This document shows positions 24,056 to 34,195 of a DNA stretch of 64,000 nucleotides, piece by piece. The notes under the pieces were generated by a model. The model did not search any database. It was not told the origin of the DNA and saw only the letters and a list, made by a program, of their open reading frames with translations. A program made the position numbers and the translations under genes. Within the stretch, counting starts at the first letter, position 1. The number at the start of each line of letters is the position of its first letter. Origin of the DNA: Mrakia gelida (taxonomy: Eukaryota; Basidiomycota; Tremellomycetes; Cystofilobasidiales; Mrakiaceae); assembly GCA_024345305.1 (NCBI GenBank), contig BRON01000015.1, positions 124,001 to 188,000 of the forward strand. The letters run 5' to 3'.

Positions 24056-25440
24056 ATGATCTCCCTTCGCACCTCCTCGCACCTCCTCCTCTCCCTTCTC
24101 TGCACCCTCCTCATCTCCAAACTCGCCTCGACCAACCCAGTCACCCCAAAAACCGACGATCTCAGGACGAAGATGTTCGTTCAGGCAGGAACGACTCTGC
24201 TGGGTCTGTGGGTGCTCAGTCTAGGGGAGATGCTGAAGGGAGGGAGGAGAAAGGATGTTGAGCTTCGTTCTTGGATGGGTTGGGGCGAGGGCTTCGCCGG
24301 ACTCGCTTCTTCGCTTTTCTGGACAGGTGAGTGCACTAGATCTGTATGGAGGAGGATCAAGAGCCGTCCTGACAAGTTTCTCTTTGACCTTGTCTCGGAA
24401 AAAAAGTGATCGTCATCCCTCAACTCGTGGAAATGGCTTCGAGCTCAACTCGAACGCACCTCCTCCTCCTCTCGTCCGCCGTCTCTCTCCTCACCTTCGC
24501 CAGCTGGTCAGCCTACGTCCTCGAACTCATCCGAAGCTCCTCAAGGAGCCAAGGAGAGATCAGCCTTCCTCTCGACATCGAGAGCGCTCGAGCATCGCTC
24601 GACGAGAAGAAGATCGACGAACTCCCAACTTCGCCTTCGGACGCGTCTTCAAACGAGGAGGAATCGTCGACTGACATGTTGACGGAGTCTCCGCTCTTCC
24701 TCGGTCTGCTTCTGGGGGGCAGTCTGACGTGCTTGATGGCGGGAGCGTGGATGACTGCTATCTTGGGCTGTGAGCTCATTTTCTTGCTTTGTAGAACCGC
24801 ACGTCCCTCGCTTCGAGTCGAAGCTCATTTCGCGTCGTCTTGGTTCCTCAGACTCCCCTGCGGCTCTTTTCATCCTCCCATCGGTTATATCCATCCCCAC
24901 CCTCGGATTCGCAAAGTGAGTCGGATTCATCTCGCGCTTTGCTTCTCCAAAGCTCGCGAACACCCTCTGATCCCGTTTTGTTTTGCTTTCAGACATCAAT
25001 CTCCCTCCTTCGCCATCTTCGTCACTTCCATCCTCCTCCTCCTCCAATACCACGCATCGATGACCTTCACACTCTCGCATCGAGGTGCTCCTACGTGTGG
25101 GATCTTCGACTTCGAAGCTCTCGCCGTTGCCTTCGGTTCGTACTCTACTCGTCGGTCTCGCTTTGTTTACGCGTCTCGTGCTGACCACCTCTTCCCTCTT
25201 CGAACAGACGACGCTCCCCTCCTCTGCGCTCTCTCTCGATCCCTCTACTACGTTTCGTGGATCACGCTCAGTGGACTCGTCGCAAGGCTGTTCGGACTTC
25301 ATCTCGCCGGTCGAGGGGAAGCCGAGGAGGAGGAAGACGAGGACGAGGAAAGTTGGGGATGGAAAGACGAGGTCCATGAAATCAAGGGAGACGTAGCTCG
25401 AGCTTTGGGTGTATCTCTGGAAGGACGGGTCAGGATCTAG
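24056..25440 (+). CDS. Multi-span membrane protein, unknown function
   Basis: Five exons encode roughly 330 residues. Hydrophobic segments occur at the N-terminus (HLLLSLLCTLLISKLAS), at AGTTLLGLWVLSLGEM, HLLLLSSAVSLLTFASWSAY, FLGLLLGGSLTCLMAGAWM, FAIFVTSILLLLQYHASM and YYVSWITLSGLVARLFGLHL, so about six transmembrane helices are expected. A hydrophilic acidic loop (DIESARASLDEKKIDELP) lies between the third and fourth. The C-terminus is a strongly acidic cytosolic-type tail (GEAEEEEDEDEESW). The first hydrophobic segment could be a signal peptide. No family was recognised; transport or a membrane-organising role would be guesswork. GACGCGTC lies inside the loop-coding sequence. Confidence 0.7.
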
Positions 25441-25751
25441 GTTTCGTTCGGATGTGTTTTTGCTTCAATCTCGCTGTCTGTTTTCGTTTTTGTACGCGTC
25501 GACCGGCCTCGACCTTCGACTTGTTTGCTGTAGTTTCGTCCGTTTGCTTTGTTCCTTCGTCCCTCTTGCTTGATCTTGGTATCACCTTGGCTACTCTCTG
25601 TTTCAGCTGCTTTGTTCGCCCTTTCTCTCGCTCGGTTCGTTTTCGATTGATCTTTCTTCTCGCTCGTCGGTAAGCGGTCGTGAAAGCGAACACGAGGGCG
25701 AACAGAACCAGCGAACAACAGCGACTCCAGGCAGGCGACAAAGGGAGTAGT
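25441..25751. other. Convergent 3' spacer
   Basis: 311 bp between convergent stops. T-rich on both sides; nothing else seen. Confidence 0.4.
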
Positions 25752-28414
25752 CTAAGGGTTGAGCGTGTATCCGGTGATAGGAACGTTGAGAGGAGTGACC
25801 TGGAGAGGACAAGAAGGAAAGATCAGCATTCGTAGCGAGGGAAAGAACGAGGTGAAGGAAGAACGAACGTAGCCTCCAGTCCCTCCGCTCGTCTTGAGCG
25901 ATGACCAGTCCCAGTTCCCACCACAAGTTCCATTCCCGCAGCTGAAGAAGAGGAGAGAGCAGTTCCTCGTCAGGACAAGGAATGGCGAGAGGCGAGCGCG
26001 ACGCGGGGAAAGTCGAGGCTCACAGGACTTTGATTTGAAGGGCTCCCTCGTTGACTTGAACGGTAGTCTCGGCACCGACGAATTTGATGTTGGTGATTGG
26101 AATGCTGAGGAAATCCCAAGAAAGGGGAAGGAGGACGAGGACGGAGCGTCAGCCTGACCTCGACTCGTCCTCGCCGCAACGACGAATGGTTTCGACTTAC
26201 TCAGAGGAAGGAACGCCAGTCGGCCCTCCGTTGAGATAATCCTCCTGAATGATGACACCGTATTCGCTGATACCACTGGCGTGGTTTCCGATATAAGTGA
26301 TATCTAGGTGAACAAGGAAGGGTCAGACGAGGAAGGCGGGAAGAGTCGAGGACGTCGACACACCGGACACGCTCGCGTTCGTTGCTCCGACGACAGCTGC
26401 CAGAAGCATAGTGAGTCAGTCAAGTTCTCTGGCGGTACGAGGAGGGACTAGCTCACTCTTGATCCTAAGGCCGTTGGTCTGGTTGACGATCTGAACGAGC
26501 GAGAAGAGAGAATCGAGACGGAGTCAGTCGCATCGAGAGTTCGAGCGGCGAAGAGGATTTGAACGAACCATGTTTCCCTCGATGAGAACGTTGGAGACGG
26601 ACTTGTCCTGCTGAATCGAACCGATCGAGACTCCGTGTCCTCCCAAGCAGTAGTTTCGATGGAAAGTGATATCGGATCCCTTGTTGATCGCGAGGCAGTC
26701 TGGGACGAAGATTGACGAATGACGTGAACATCAGCACATGGGACTCTGAGAAGAGCTCTGGGAGAAGCGGCCTTACCATCCTGGTCTGTGAGGGAGAGAG
26801 CGAGGACGAGATGGTCTCGTCAGCTCAGCTTTGCGAAGACGCGTCTTCGAAAGTTCGACTCACTCGAGCACCAGCTGTCTTGGATGATCGTTCCAGTGGC
26901 CGAGACGTCTAAAAGGAAGAGAGGAGAGCGTCAGCAGGAGCTCGAAAGTGCTCGAGGTATCGTCAAGATGCTCACCGAAGCAATCAGACTGCAGTCGAAA
27001 ACAGCAACCGCCAAATCAGCCGACCTGCTCGTTCGCTCTGCCACGCGAAGGAACTCACGTTGTGACCAGCAGGCAGGTAGGTATCGGTAGATCCAGGAAG
27101 CAAGATGAGCTCGTTTCCAGCACTGTTGTCGACCTGGGTGAGAAAGAAGGAGGGGAAAAGGGACGGGTCAGGTTCCGCGACGCGTCGAAGAGAAGCGAGG
27201 CGAGGCGAGGATTCTGCTTACCGTGATCCTCTGCATGATTAGAGGGAGAGTGTTGCCGATGGAGAAGACGTGTCGAGGACTGCTTCGGACTTTGAGGTCT
27301 TGGAAGACTCCGCTGGAGGAACAAGGAAAGGAATGGGAAGGGAAGGCGAAGGTCAGCCGAAGTCGTCGTGAACGAAGAGCTCGAGAGAGACGACGCGAGA
27401 TTTGGGAACGAACCTCATGGTGACCTGGTTTTGAGAGTTGAAAAGAGAGAGAAGGACTCAGCCGTGTCTGGAGAGTCAAAAGGTAGCCGATGAGAGGACG
27501 AACAGCGAAGAACTTGGGCTGAAGAAGGAAGAGGCAACGAACGCCGATCAGCTTCCATCGCTCGACGACGCCAAAGCAGGGGCGAGAGAGAAGAACGAAC
27601 CTTTGGGACTCCACCGTTTCCACCCCAGGTGTCCCAGAACGAGGGTCCTGAGAAGACAGAGAGGAATGAAGGGAAAACTCAGTGAAGGGAGCGAAACGAA
27701 CGACGAACGGCGAGGAGGGAGAATCGCACCGTTTCCGAAGAGCTCAAAGCCGTTTCCGTTGAAGGTAGCGTTCTTCCCAGAGATCTGAGGGTGATGGCGC
27801 AGAGGATCGAAGCAGGGATGGGGGGGAAAGAGTGAGGGAAAGGGGAGAGACGAAGAAGAGCGAGTCAGTTCGATCCAAACCCACGACGAACGACGCATTC
27901 ACCTCCTCTCTTCCTTCGTTCGACGTACCTGAACACAAGGCCCGTCAGCCCAAGGAGTCTTTCCACAAACGTCGAGGTTCCCCTTCAAGTTGACGACGGC
28001 GTTGTCGACGAGGTTCTTGAGGTCGAAGATCGTTGCGTCTGGGACTGTGAGCGATTCGATGTTGATGGTCGTGCACTTTGAAGCCTTGGCAGCGCTGCGG
28101 TCGAGGTTAAAATAGAGTTCAAGCTCAGTCTCAAGGGAGAGGGAAGAAGGAATGAAGTGGACAAACACGGTGTCGTTGGCGGATTTGATCGTGAACTGCA
28201 GACGACGCGAGGGAGAGAGAGGAGAGTCAGAGAAAGCGAGGACATGTTGACGAGCGAGAAGAGGTGCACTCACGATGCAGTCCAATCCAACAGCTCGCCT
28301 GGAAGGGTTCTTCGCGGCCATCTTCTTCTCGAAGAACGAAGAGAAGCTCGACGCCGACGCGAGCTGACCGACGACGAGGAGAGCGGTGAGAGCGACCGAG
28401 GGGGAGGTGAGCAT
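25752..28414 (-). CDS. Secreted polygalacturonase, glycoside hydrolase family 28
   Basis: Pectin-degrading beta-helix enzyme. An N-terminal signal peptide (MLTSPSVALTALLVVGQLAS) implies secretion. GH28 active-site motifs appear in order after splicing: NSDCFDV (family NTDxFDV), NQDDCLAI, GGHGVSIGS and RIKT. Other family marks are FNGNGFELFGNG, FWDTWGGNGGVPKPKFF and cysteines near the C-terminus (CGNGTCGG). About 19 exons. Several are micro-exons: 26777-26785 (9 nt, NQD), 26976-26988 (13 nt, SDCF) and 27414-27424 (11 nt, VTM). Without them the catalytic motifs are lost and the frame breaks. The Thr-to-Ser change in the first motif is the only deviation noticed. Endo- versus exo-action cannot be told. 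Start: ATG 28414, directly before the signal peptide. Confidence 0.9.
26777..26785 (-). other. 9-nt micro-exon encoding the GH28 NQD residues
   Basis: Flanked by CACAG upstream and GTAAGG downstream on the minus strand. Joining it to its neighbours reads W-C-S-N-Q-D-D-C-L-A-I, restoring GH28 motif II in frame. Confidence 0.8.
26976..26988 (-). other. 13-nt micro-exon encoding the GH28 catalytic Asp of motif I
   Basis: Flanked by CTGCAG and GTGAGC. Joined between GHN and the DVSAT exon it gives GHNSDCFDVSAT, matching family motif NTDxFDV and correcting the frame. Confidence 0.8.
27414..27424 (-). other. 11-nt micro-exon in the GH28 gene
   Basis: Flanked by AACCAG and GTTCGT. Joining gives PKFFAVTMSGVFQDLKV, aligned with the family PKFF..hslsnSxIsGl region. 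Confidence 0.7.
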
Positions 28415-28740
28415 AGCTAAAAGATAGTGAGAGGGTGAGTGTATAGTCTGAGGAGTGGAGAAGCGTGAGAGGAAGAGGGAAGGAGGAAGGAAGGAAGCGA
28501 GCCGTTGGAGGGGAAGAAAAAAGGAAGATCCTCGCTGGCTGAGCCACGCTCTCCCTCCCGAGGTCACCAGATCTACTCTAACGACGGTCCGGAAGGTGGT
28601 ACAGCCCCGGTGCAGGGGCGAAGCGCTGTAGAAAGAGACCGATCTTGAGACGGAGCTGGGGACGACGGGACGCTGCGAGGGACAGGAGGCGACGCGTGTT
28701 TCGACCTTTTTGAGGCCGTTCGGTCAGGCTGAGGTTGACG

Positions 28741-29247
28741 ATGAAGCTTAAAAAGCTTCGTGCCAGAGCTATAGCCGAGGAATGGCGCCTTTTGATCACC
28801 ACAGAGAAGGTCGCACGGAGATGGGTGGTTAAGGGAAGCCGACGGACGACGGAGAGCTTCAGGAGGGAGCGGAGATATTCGACGCCGACGAGCTTCGAGC
28901 TCGAGCTCGACCCAGGGATTTGGAGGCGACTGAAGAGCAGTACGTCAACTCAGGTGTAGATGCAAGCTTTGGAAACGTCAAAGCTAGTCGAACAGCTGCG
29001 AGAGAGGCACCGAAGGCAAAGGTGAAGAGAAGAGAGGTCGAGGTCAGCGAAGGGAGGGGTGGAAGCGAGCGATGTGGCAGCAGATATCATTCGAAGGGGG
29101 AAGGAAGAGCTCACAATGAGAGATATACCCCAAGTCAAATCCTTGCTTCGTGCTCGGCTGATAGATCGTCAGCAAGAGAGAGAGGCGACAGGGAGGAGGG
29201 AAGGTCTTCGGCGGAGGAGAGCGAGAAGCAGGTCGAAGGTGGTTTGA
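28741..29247 (+). pseudogene. Possible decayed small basic/helical ORF
   Basis: In one frame from ATG 28741 (MKLKKLRARAIAEEWRLL) the sequence stays coding-like across two in-frame stops, continuing as MQALETSKLVEQLRERH (from 28960) and ADIIRRGKEELTMRDIPQ, and ending SRSKVV. A different frame in the middle reads DDGELQEGAEIFDADEL. GT..AG intervals that would bypass the stops are only 20-35 nt, much shorter than any confident intron in this window. Either an old coding relic or chance. No homologue recognised. It lies in the divergent spacer (28415-29527) between the GH28 gene and the F-box gene. Confidence 0.25.
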
Positions 29248-29527
29248 GAGGCTTCAATCGAGAAGTGAGTTCGCTAATGAGGTGTGGCTGATGAGCATGA
29301 GGGTTAAGTGAGCGTCAGGGAAGTTTTCCAGCGAGTTGATTTGTTGCCGATGCGGTTTGAGGCTTCGCAAAAGGAAGGGATCGTTCGAGGTGAGCTCGAC
29401 GTCTCTTCGCCTTTCGCCCATCACGACCGTTCAAAGAGCCAGAACCCAGCGTGAGCTTCATATATATTTCCGCAGTGTCCTTGAGATGCTGTCTCTGACC
29501 TTGTTTGTGTCTCTTGTTCCCCCAGAG

Positions 29528-31572
29528 ATGCCTTCCTCCAAGCCTACGAAGCTCGACCAGTGGCTCCTCCCTCCTCCTTCCTCCTCGACTTCGAAGGAGC
29601 TCACCATCAAGATCGCTACTCCTCCACTTCTTCTTCCCGACGCAGCCTACGATCCGGTCGGCAACCTTCCTAGCTTCCCAGTCGAAATCCTCGGACTCAT
29701 CTTTGCCGCTTGCCCCAAAGCGAGTCTCCGATCTCTTCTCGCAACGAGTCGAACCTTCAGAGACGTGAGTGACTTTCCCTCCTTCCTTGCTTCTCCTTCC
29801 CCTGCATTAGAGCTCTCGCTGCGCTAGAGAGGATAGCAGCACGTCAGTGGAGCTCAAGATGGCGGGAGTTTTGGAGTTGTTGCTTCTCAGAACGAAGGTG
29901 ATTGACTGACGAGCTCTCTCTCTCTTTCCCTCCCAGCTCGCTCGCTCCATCCTCTTCGCTCAGGTCTCGATCAGAGGAGGAAAAGACCTTCCACGCCTCG
30001 TCGGAATAAGTCACGATCACCAGATAGCTCCCCTGGTCCGGTGAGTAGCTGACGCTTTTCGCCTTTGCTCTGCTCGCTGCCCTTTCTCGAGAGCTGACCT
30101 CGACACCTTCCGTCCCTCTCTCAGCACTCTCTCGATCGCCTTTCCTCTCTCATCGGATCCCAACGTCTCTTCCTGGTCCAACGTCACGACCACCATCGCC
30201 GACGCTCTCCCACTCTTCAAAGACCTCTTCACCTTCAAACTTCTCGACTCTCCATCCGACGAAGTCTTCCTCACGAGCCAACTCCTCCGCTCCATCCTCA
30301 CACACCCCTCCCTCGTCGTCGTCGCTTACCCCAAACTTTGGCACAACCGAAACGAACTTTCGGTGGTCCTACGCAGGAACCAGAAGGTCGGATTCGTCGT
30401 CCAACAGCTCAGCTACCCTCATCCGGACGACGTCGCGAATCCAGCCATGCTCCCAAGCTTCGGATCCCTCCTCACTCGAATCGCGGACTTCGCCTTCCAG
30501 TACAACGTCAGGATTCGCTGCCTCTCCGTCGTCCGAACCGTCGAGGGTCCGAACGATCCTCTCTTTCTCCTCCTCGCTGCCGACCTCCCACACCTTCAGA
30601 GGGTCGAAGTCGAGTTCGCGTCCGAGGTATCCTTCCCAACCTCGTTCGGAGAGTGGTTCAAGGACCTCTTCGCGGCTCTCCCAGAGGTCGTCATTGTCGA
30701 GCTCAGCAGCCGGCTCGACGAAGACTTCGACGGACAGAAGGTCTACCTCCCGTGCGAGTCTTTGATGCAGGTCGCGGGGATGAAGGAACGAGTCGCGTCG
30801 AAGGACATGGAGAGTTGGTGGAGCGAGACGCCTCTTCGGATCATCGCTGTTCGCTTTCGAGCCCTCGAAGATCCAGACGGAGGGAGGGAGGTGGTTGTTC
30901 TCTCTATATTGCAGCATCCGAGGGCGGACGTGACCTGTTGCATCGACGGAGAGGATCTTCGAGGACTCGCCGCTCAGTTCCCAGCCCTCGAAACCCTCGC
31001 CATCCGAGGTGCTGTCTACTCAACGTTCCACCCTTACGATCTTGACGTACGTTGCTCCCATCTCTTCCTCACTCGACCTTGGAAGCACTCGATCTGACCT
31101 CATTCTTATTCCTTCCTCGTTCCTCCAGTACATCACCCAACTCACATCCTTCCGCCACCTCGTCGACGTCCTCCTCCCCGTTGAATACCTCACCGAACCC
31201 ATGTCCTTCTGCTACCACGACTACGAATCCCTCGCTCAAGAGCTCGAGGATGAACGGGAGAACGGACCCACGGATGAGCACGACGCGCTCGATCCCGATG
31301 GACGACTCTTCAAACGACTTCACTCGACCGGCCGACTCACTCGACGCGACTCGCCCAAGGACTTCGTTAATCGACTGAGGAAGGACTTCATCACCATCGC
31401 ATCCTCGCTCGAGTCTTTGAAGGATATCGAACTGGACGTCTCGATCGATTTCGATCTGGTGGGATCAACTGCGTGGGCCGTTCTTCGAGGTGCAGGAGGG
31501 ACCGTGACGTTGGAGGAGATCTCGTCGAGCGAGAAGCTTCTTGAGCCTCAGTGCACTTGTGGTCGATCGTGA
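29528..31572 (+). CDS. F-box-like protein
   Basis: Likely substrate adaptor of an SCF ubiquitin ligase. Residues 45-75 read NLPSFPVEILGLIFAACPKA followed by LLATSRTFRDLARSILFAQV, an F-box-like helix set. The rest is a weak leucine-rich, repeat-like region (LPHLQRVEVEF, LAAQFPALETLAIRG, LESLKDIELDVSID). Four exons: about 29528-29763, 29937-30040, 30124-31047 and 31129-31572. It is the most intact of the five F-box-type genes in the window. An earlier start at ATG 29350 (MRFEASQKEGIVR) can be spliced in frame to the same exon through a GTGAGC..CCCCAG intron. After the TGA at 31570-31572 the same frame stays open for another 42 codons, so the 3' end may be longer in other alleles. Confidence 0.72.
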
Positions 31573-32643
31573 ATGGAGATTCCCTTCGGAGAGGACCTCA
31601 TCGACCTCCTACTTCAAGTTCCTCCTCTTTTCGAACGCTCGTCGGCGGGATTCGAACCTGCTTTCACGCTGGATCGCTTCGTCGTCGCTCGTCGATGAAG
31701 GTGAGTCGCTCTCCTTCTTCTTCTCTCCCTCTGCTCCCTTTCCATCTTCACAATCTGACTTCTTCCCACCTTTTCCTCCTCGCTAGGCGTCGACGCAACC
31801 CTCAACACTCCTTCAACGGTTTCTCACATCAATCAGCTCAGGTCAGTCCTCTCCCAATGCGAGCGAACGACTTCGCCTCCTCGCCCTCGCTGACTTCCTA
31901 CCATCCGCCTTCTTTCATTTCACAGATATACGCAGACCTCGCTTGCAATACGATTCCTGAACCTTCACTGCTTCGCCGTCTAGCTCGTCGGGAAAGAGAA
32001 GAGATCAAGAGTGTGGAGGGAAATTTGTGAGTCAACCCCGAACGCGTCTCGCTCCGGTTTCGACACTCAACTCTCGATCGAACTGGTTCCAGCGAGTCGG
32101 CTTCCATCTCGATATCAGACCACTTATCCTCCGAAGCTTTTCCGACGCGACCTTGCGTGAACGAGACTCATCTGACTGCTCAAACGCGTCGCTCTCGTCG
32201 ATGCCCGGCCTATGCTCTGGTTGTGTCAGAATGTCCTAGCTTTAAACTACTCATGAAATCTACGAGATGTGGGTAGGGTCTCGAAACATACGTGGTTCGA
32301 GACTTGGGTTGGGGCACATATTGCGAAGACACTTTCCTTTTGCCACAAGGTTCGTTCGCTTCACTCTCGATCAGGCACGCGACGCAGGTTTTCGACCAGG
32401 GCTCGTCGCTGTAAGAATCTTCTCGGGGTGCTCTTCAGAGCCTTCTCTTTGTTCTTCGATTAAAAGCTTGGCTGACGAGGTTTGGAGATGTAGATCTCGG
32501 CGAGGCGACGGTCGTGAAGGGCAAGCGAGACGAGCGTCCGACCCCCTTTCGACGCTCGACCTTCGAACCCTTTCGTCTCCTTCAACCACGACGTCCACCA
32601 CATCCACTCCCTCCAGAAGTCTCGAGCGTTGGATACCTTCTCG
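31573..32643 (+). other. Unassigned region with coding-like, splice-flanked stretches
   Basis: Plausible exons separated by GTGAGT..CTGAC..AG introns occur here: one ending LLSRWIASSSLVDE, then GVDATLNTPSTVSHINQLR, then YTQTSLAIRFLNLHCFAV with a TAG near 31984. They are in a frame different from the preceding F-box gene and lack their own start. They may be the remnant 3' end of that gene after a frame lesion, or exons of the next gene. Nothing convincing from about 32250 to 32640. Confidence 0.35.
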
Positions 32644-33616
32644 ATGGACTCTTCTAAGGCCGACGAGGGGAATAGAGGGGGAAGTAGGAGCACTCCTGCT
32701 TCATGGCACTCGCAGAAACGTGAGCTCGACTCGTCTCCTCCCACCCGGCTTTCCCTTCTCGATCTCTTGTCTCCTCCGGCTCTCTTCGGAGCTCCTTGCC
32801 TCTCCTTGCTCTCATAATGGTATCACGGAGTCTGAATCATCCTTTCTCGCTGTTTTCTGGCCCACAGGAGCTCCCCCCTCCCACACCTCCATCTCGACAA
32901 CCGACGCTACGCCTCAGCTCCCTCCCGTTCTTCAAAGTTCAAAACCCATCGACGTCGAAGGGGATCTCCCTATCATCGGACGCAGTGGAGGTTCTGGAGG
33001 TTCTGGGGACACCGAGAAGGGAAATGAGCTGCTTCCTGGGGGACAAAAGTGAGTCAAGCAAGCTCATCTCATCGACCTCCTTGTCGTCTTCGCTTGCGCT
33101 CTTCTTCGCTCGTTTTCTACCCCCTCGTTCGCTTTATCCGCCTCGCTTCTCATCTTCCAACCAACCTCTGACTCCCCTCCCCATCAATCTCCATCTTCCA
33201 GTCTGTCCAACCTCGATCCATCCCCTTCCCGACCATCCGAGCAGCAACTCGCTTCACCTAACGTCGGCTCCTCCTCCTCCTCCTCAACCCAAGCCCACTC
33301 AACCGCCCACTCCTCTTCCTCCTCCTCTCACTCAGCTCAAGCACCATCTTCTTACCAGTACTCCCTTTGGGAAGCCGAAGCACACTTCCAAAACGTCCGA
33401 AACTTGCACGAGCTCCACCTTCGTCGAAAAGTCGAGGTGCTCGACTTGAAGAACCTCGTTCTTCGAGAGGACAAGGAGGAGGTGAGGAGACGTGAGCGAC
33501 TTGCTAAGGAGGACTTCGAGACCCTTACGGGGGAGCTGGCTGGGATCGAGACAGAGATGGAGCGTCTTCTCTCGATGAAGAAGGCTCAGGGGAAGGTTAG
33601 CACGGGAAGAGGTTGA
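32644..33616 (+). CDS. Ser/Pro-rich protein with C-terminal coiled coil
   Basis: Three exons joined in phase (donor after HSQK, acceptor CCCACAG near 32868; second intron about 33049-33199). The N-terminal two thirds are disordered, with Ser runs and a GGSGGSG linker. The last 90 residues form a charged heptad-like helix (YSLWEAEAHFQNVRNLHELH, KEEVRRRERLAKEDFETL, ELAGIETEMERLLSMK). About 225 residues from ATG 32644; in-frame coding-like sequence extends upstream (FNHDVHHIHSLQKSRALD), so the true start may be farther 5'. No family recognised; an oligomerising role is inferred from the coil only. Confidence 0.55.
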
Positions 33617-34195
33617 AAGAGGGGACGAACTCGGAGATCGATGGTGAGTTCCTTCTCTCCTGCTCTTGTCGAGGGGTTCGGGCCGCTCTGGCTGCGCTCG
33701 CACTCGAAGGGAGTGTGTGAGAAACTCAGCGGCCGTAGAGACGAAGCTGATTGTCTCGCTCTCTCGTCTTTTCTGTGTTCCTTCAGCTTTCGACGCGTCG
33801 ACGTTCGCCTTTGTTCGGTTCGCTTCTGGTTCTATTTTTCGGGTTGGGGGAGATAACTATGTAGGCTAGTAGGAGGCGTATGGTATGGTGTCGCTCGTCT
33901 ACCGGAAAGTCAAAGCGAAAGATGGTTGGGAGAAGTGTCGGCGCGTCGAGAATCGAGACGCGACTGTTTGCTTTCGTCGCAGCGACGGCTGGTGAGCTTG
34001 AGAGGGCGAGGAAGAGCAGCAGGTACACAATACTGGTATAGACCGAGAGTACCGTGGAGTGGAGAGTAGATCGAAGAGAAGTAGACAAAGAGAAGTAAGC
34101 TAGACGAAAAAGCAAGGAGGGAAACGAAACGAGACGCGACCGACTGAACGAAACGAAAGTAGGACGAAAGCTGGACGTAAACAACGACCCTCCTC
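33617..34195. other. Convergent 3' spacer
   Basis: Between the coiled-coil gene and the minus-strand F-box/LRR gene. Only short open frames; nothing recognised. A GACGCGTC palindrome lies near 33787. Confidence 0.4.

Noticed and set aside
31650..31690. tRNA-like B box (GGTTCGAATCCC on the minus strand)
   Set aside because: The T-arm has a mismatch, and no A box, anticodon arm or acceptor stem can be drawn around it. It lies in a coding-like stretch.
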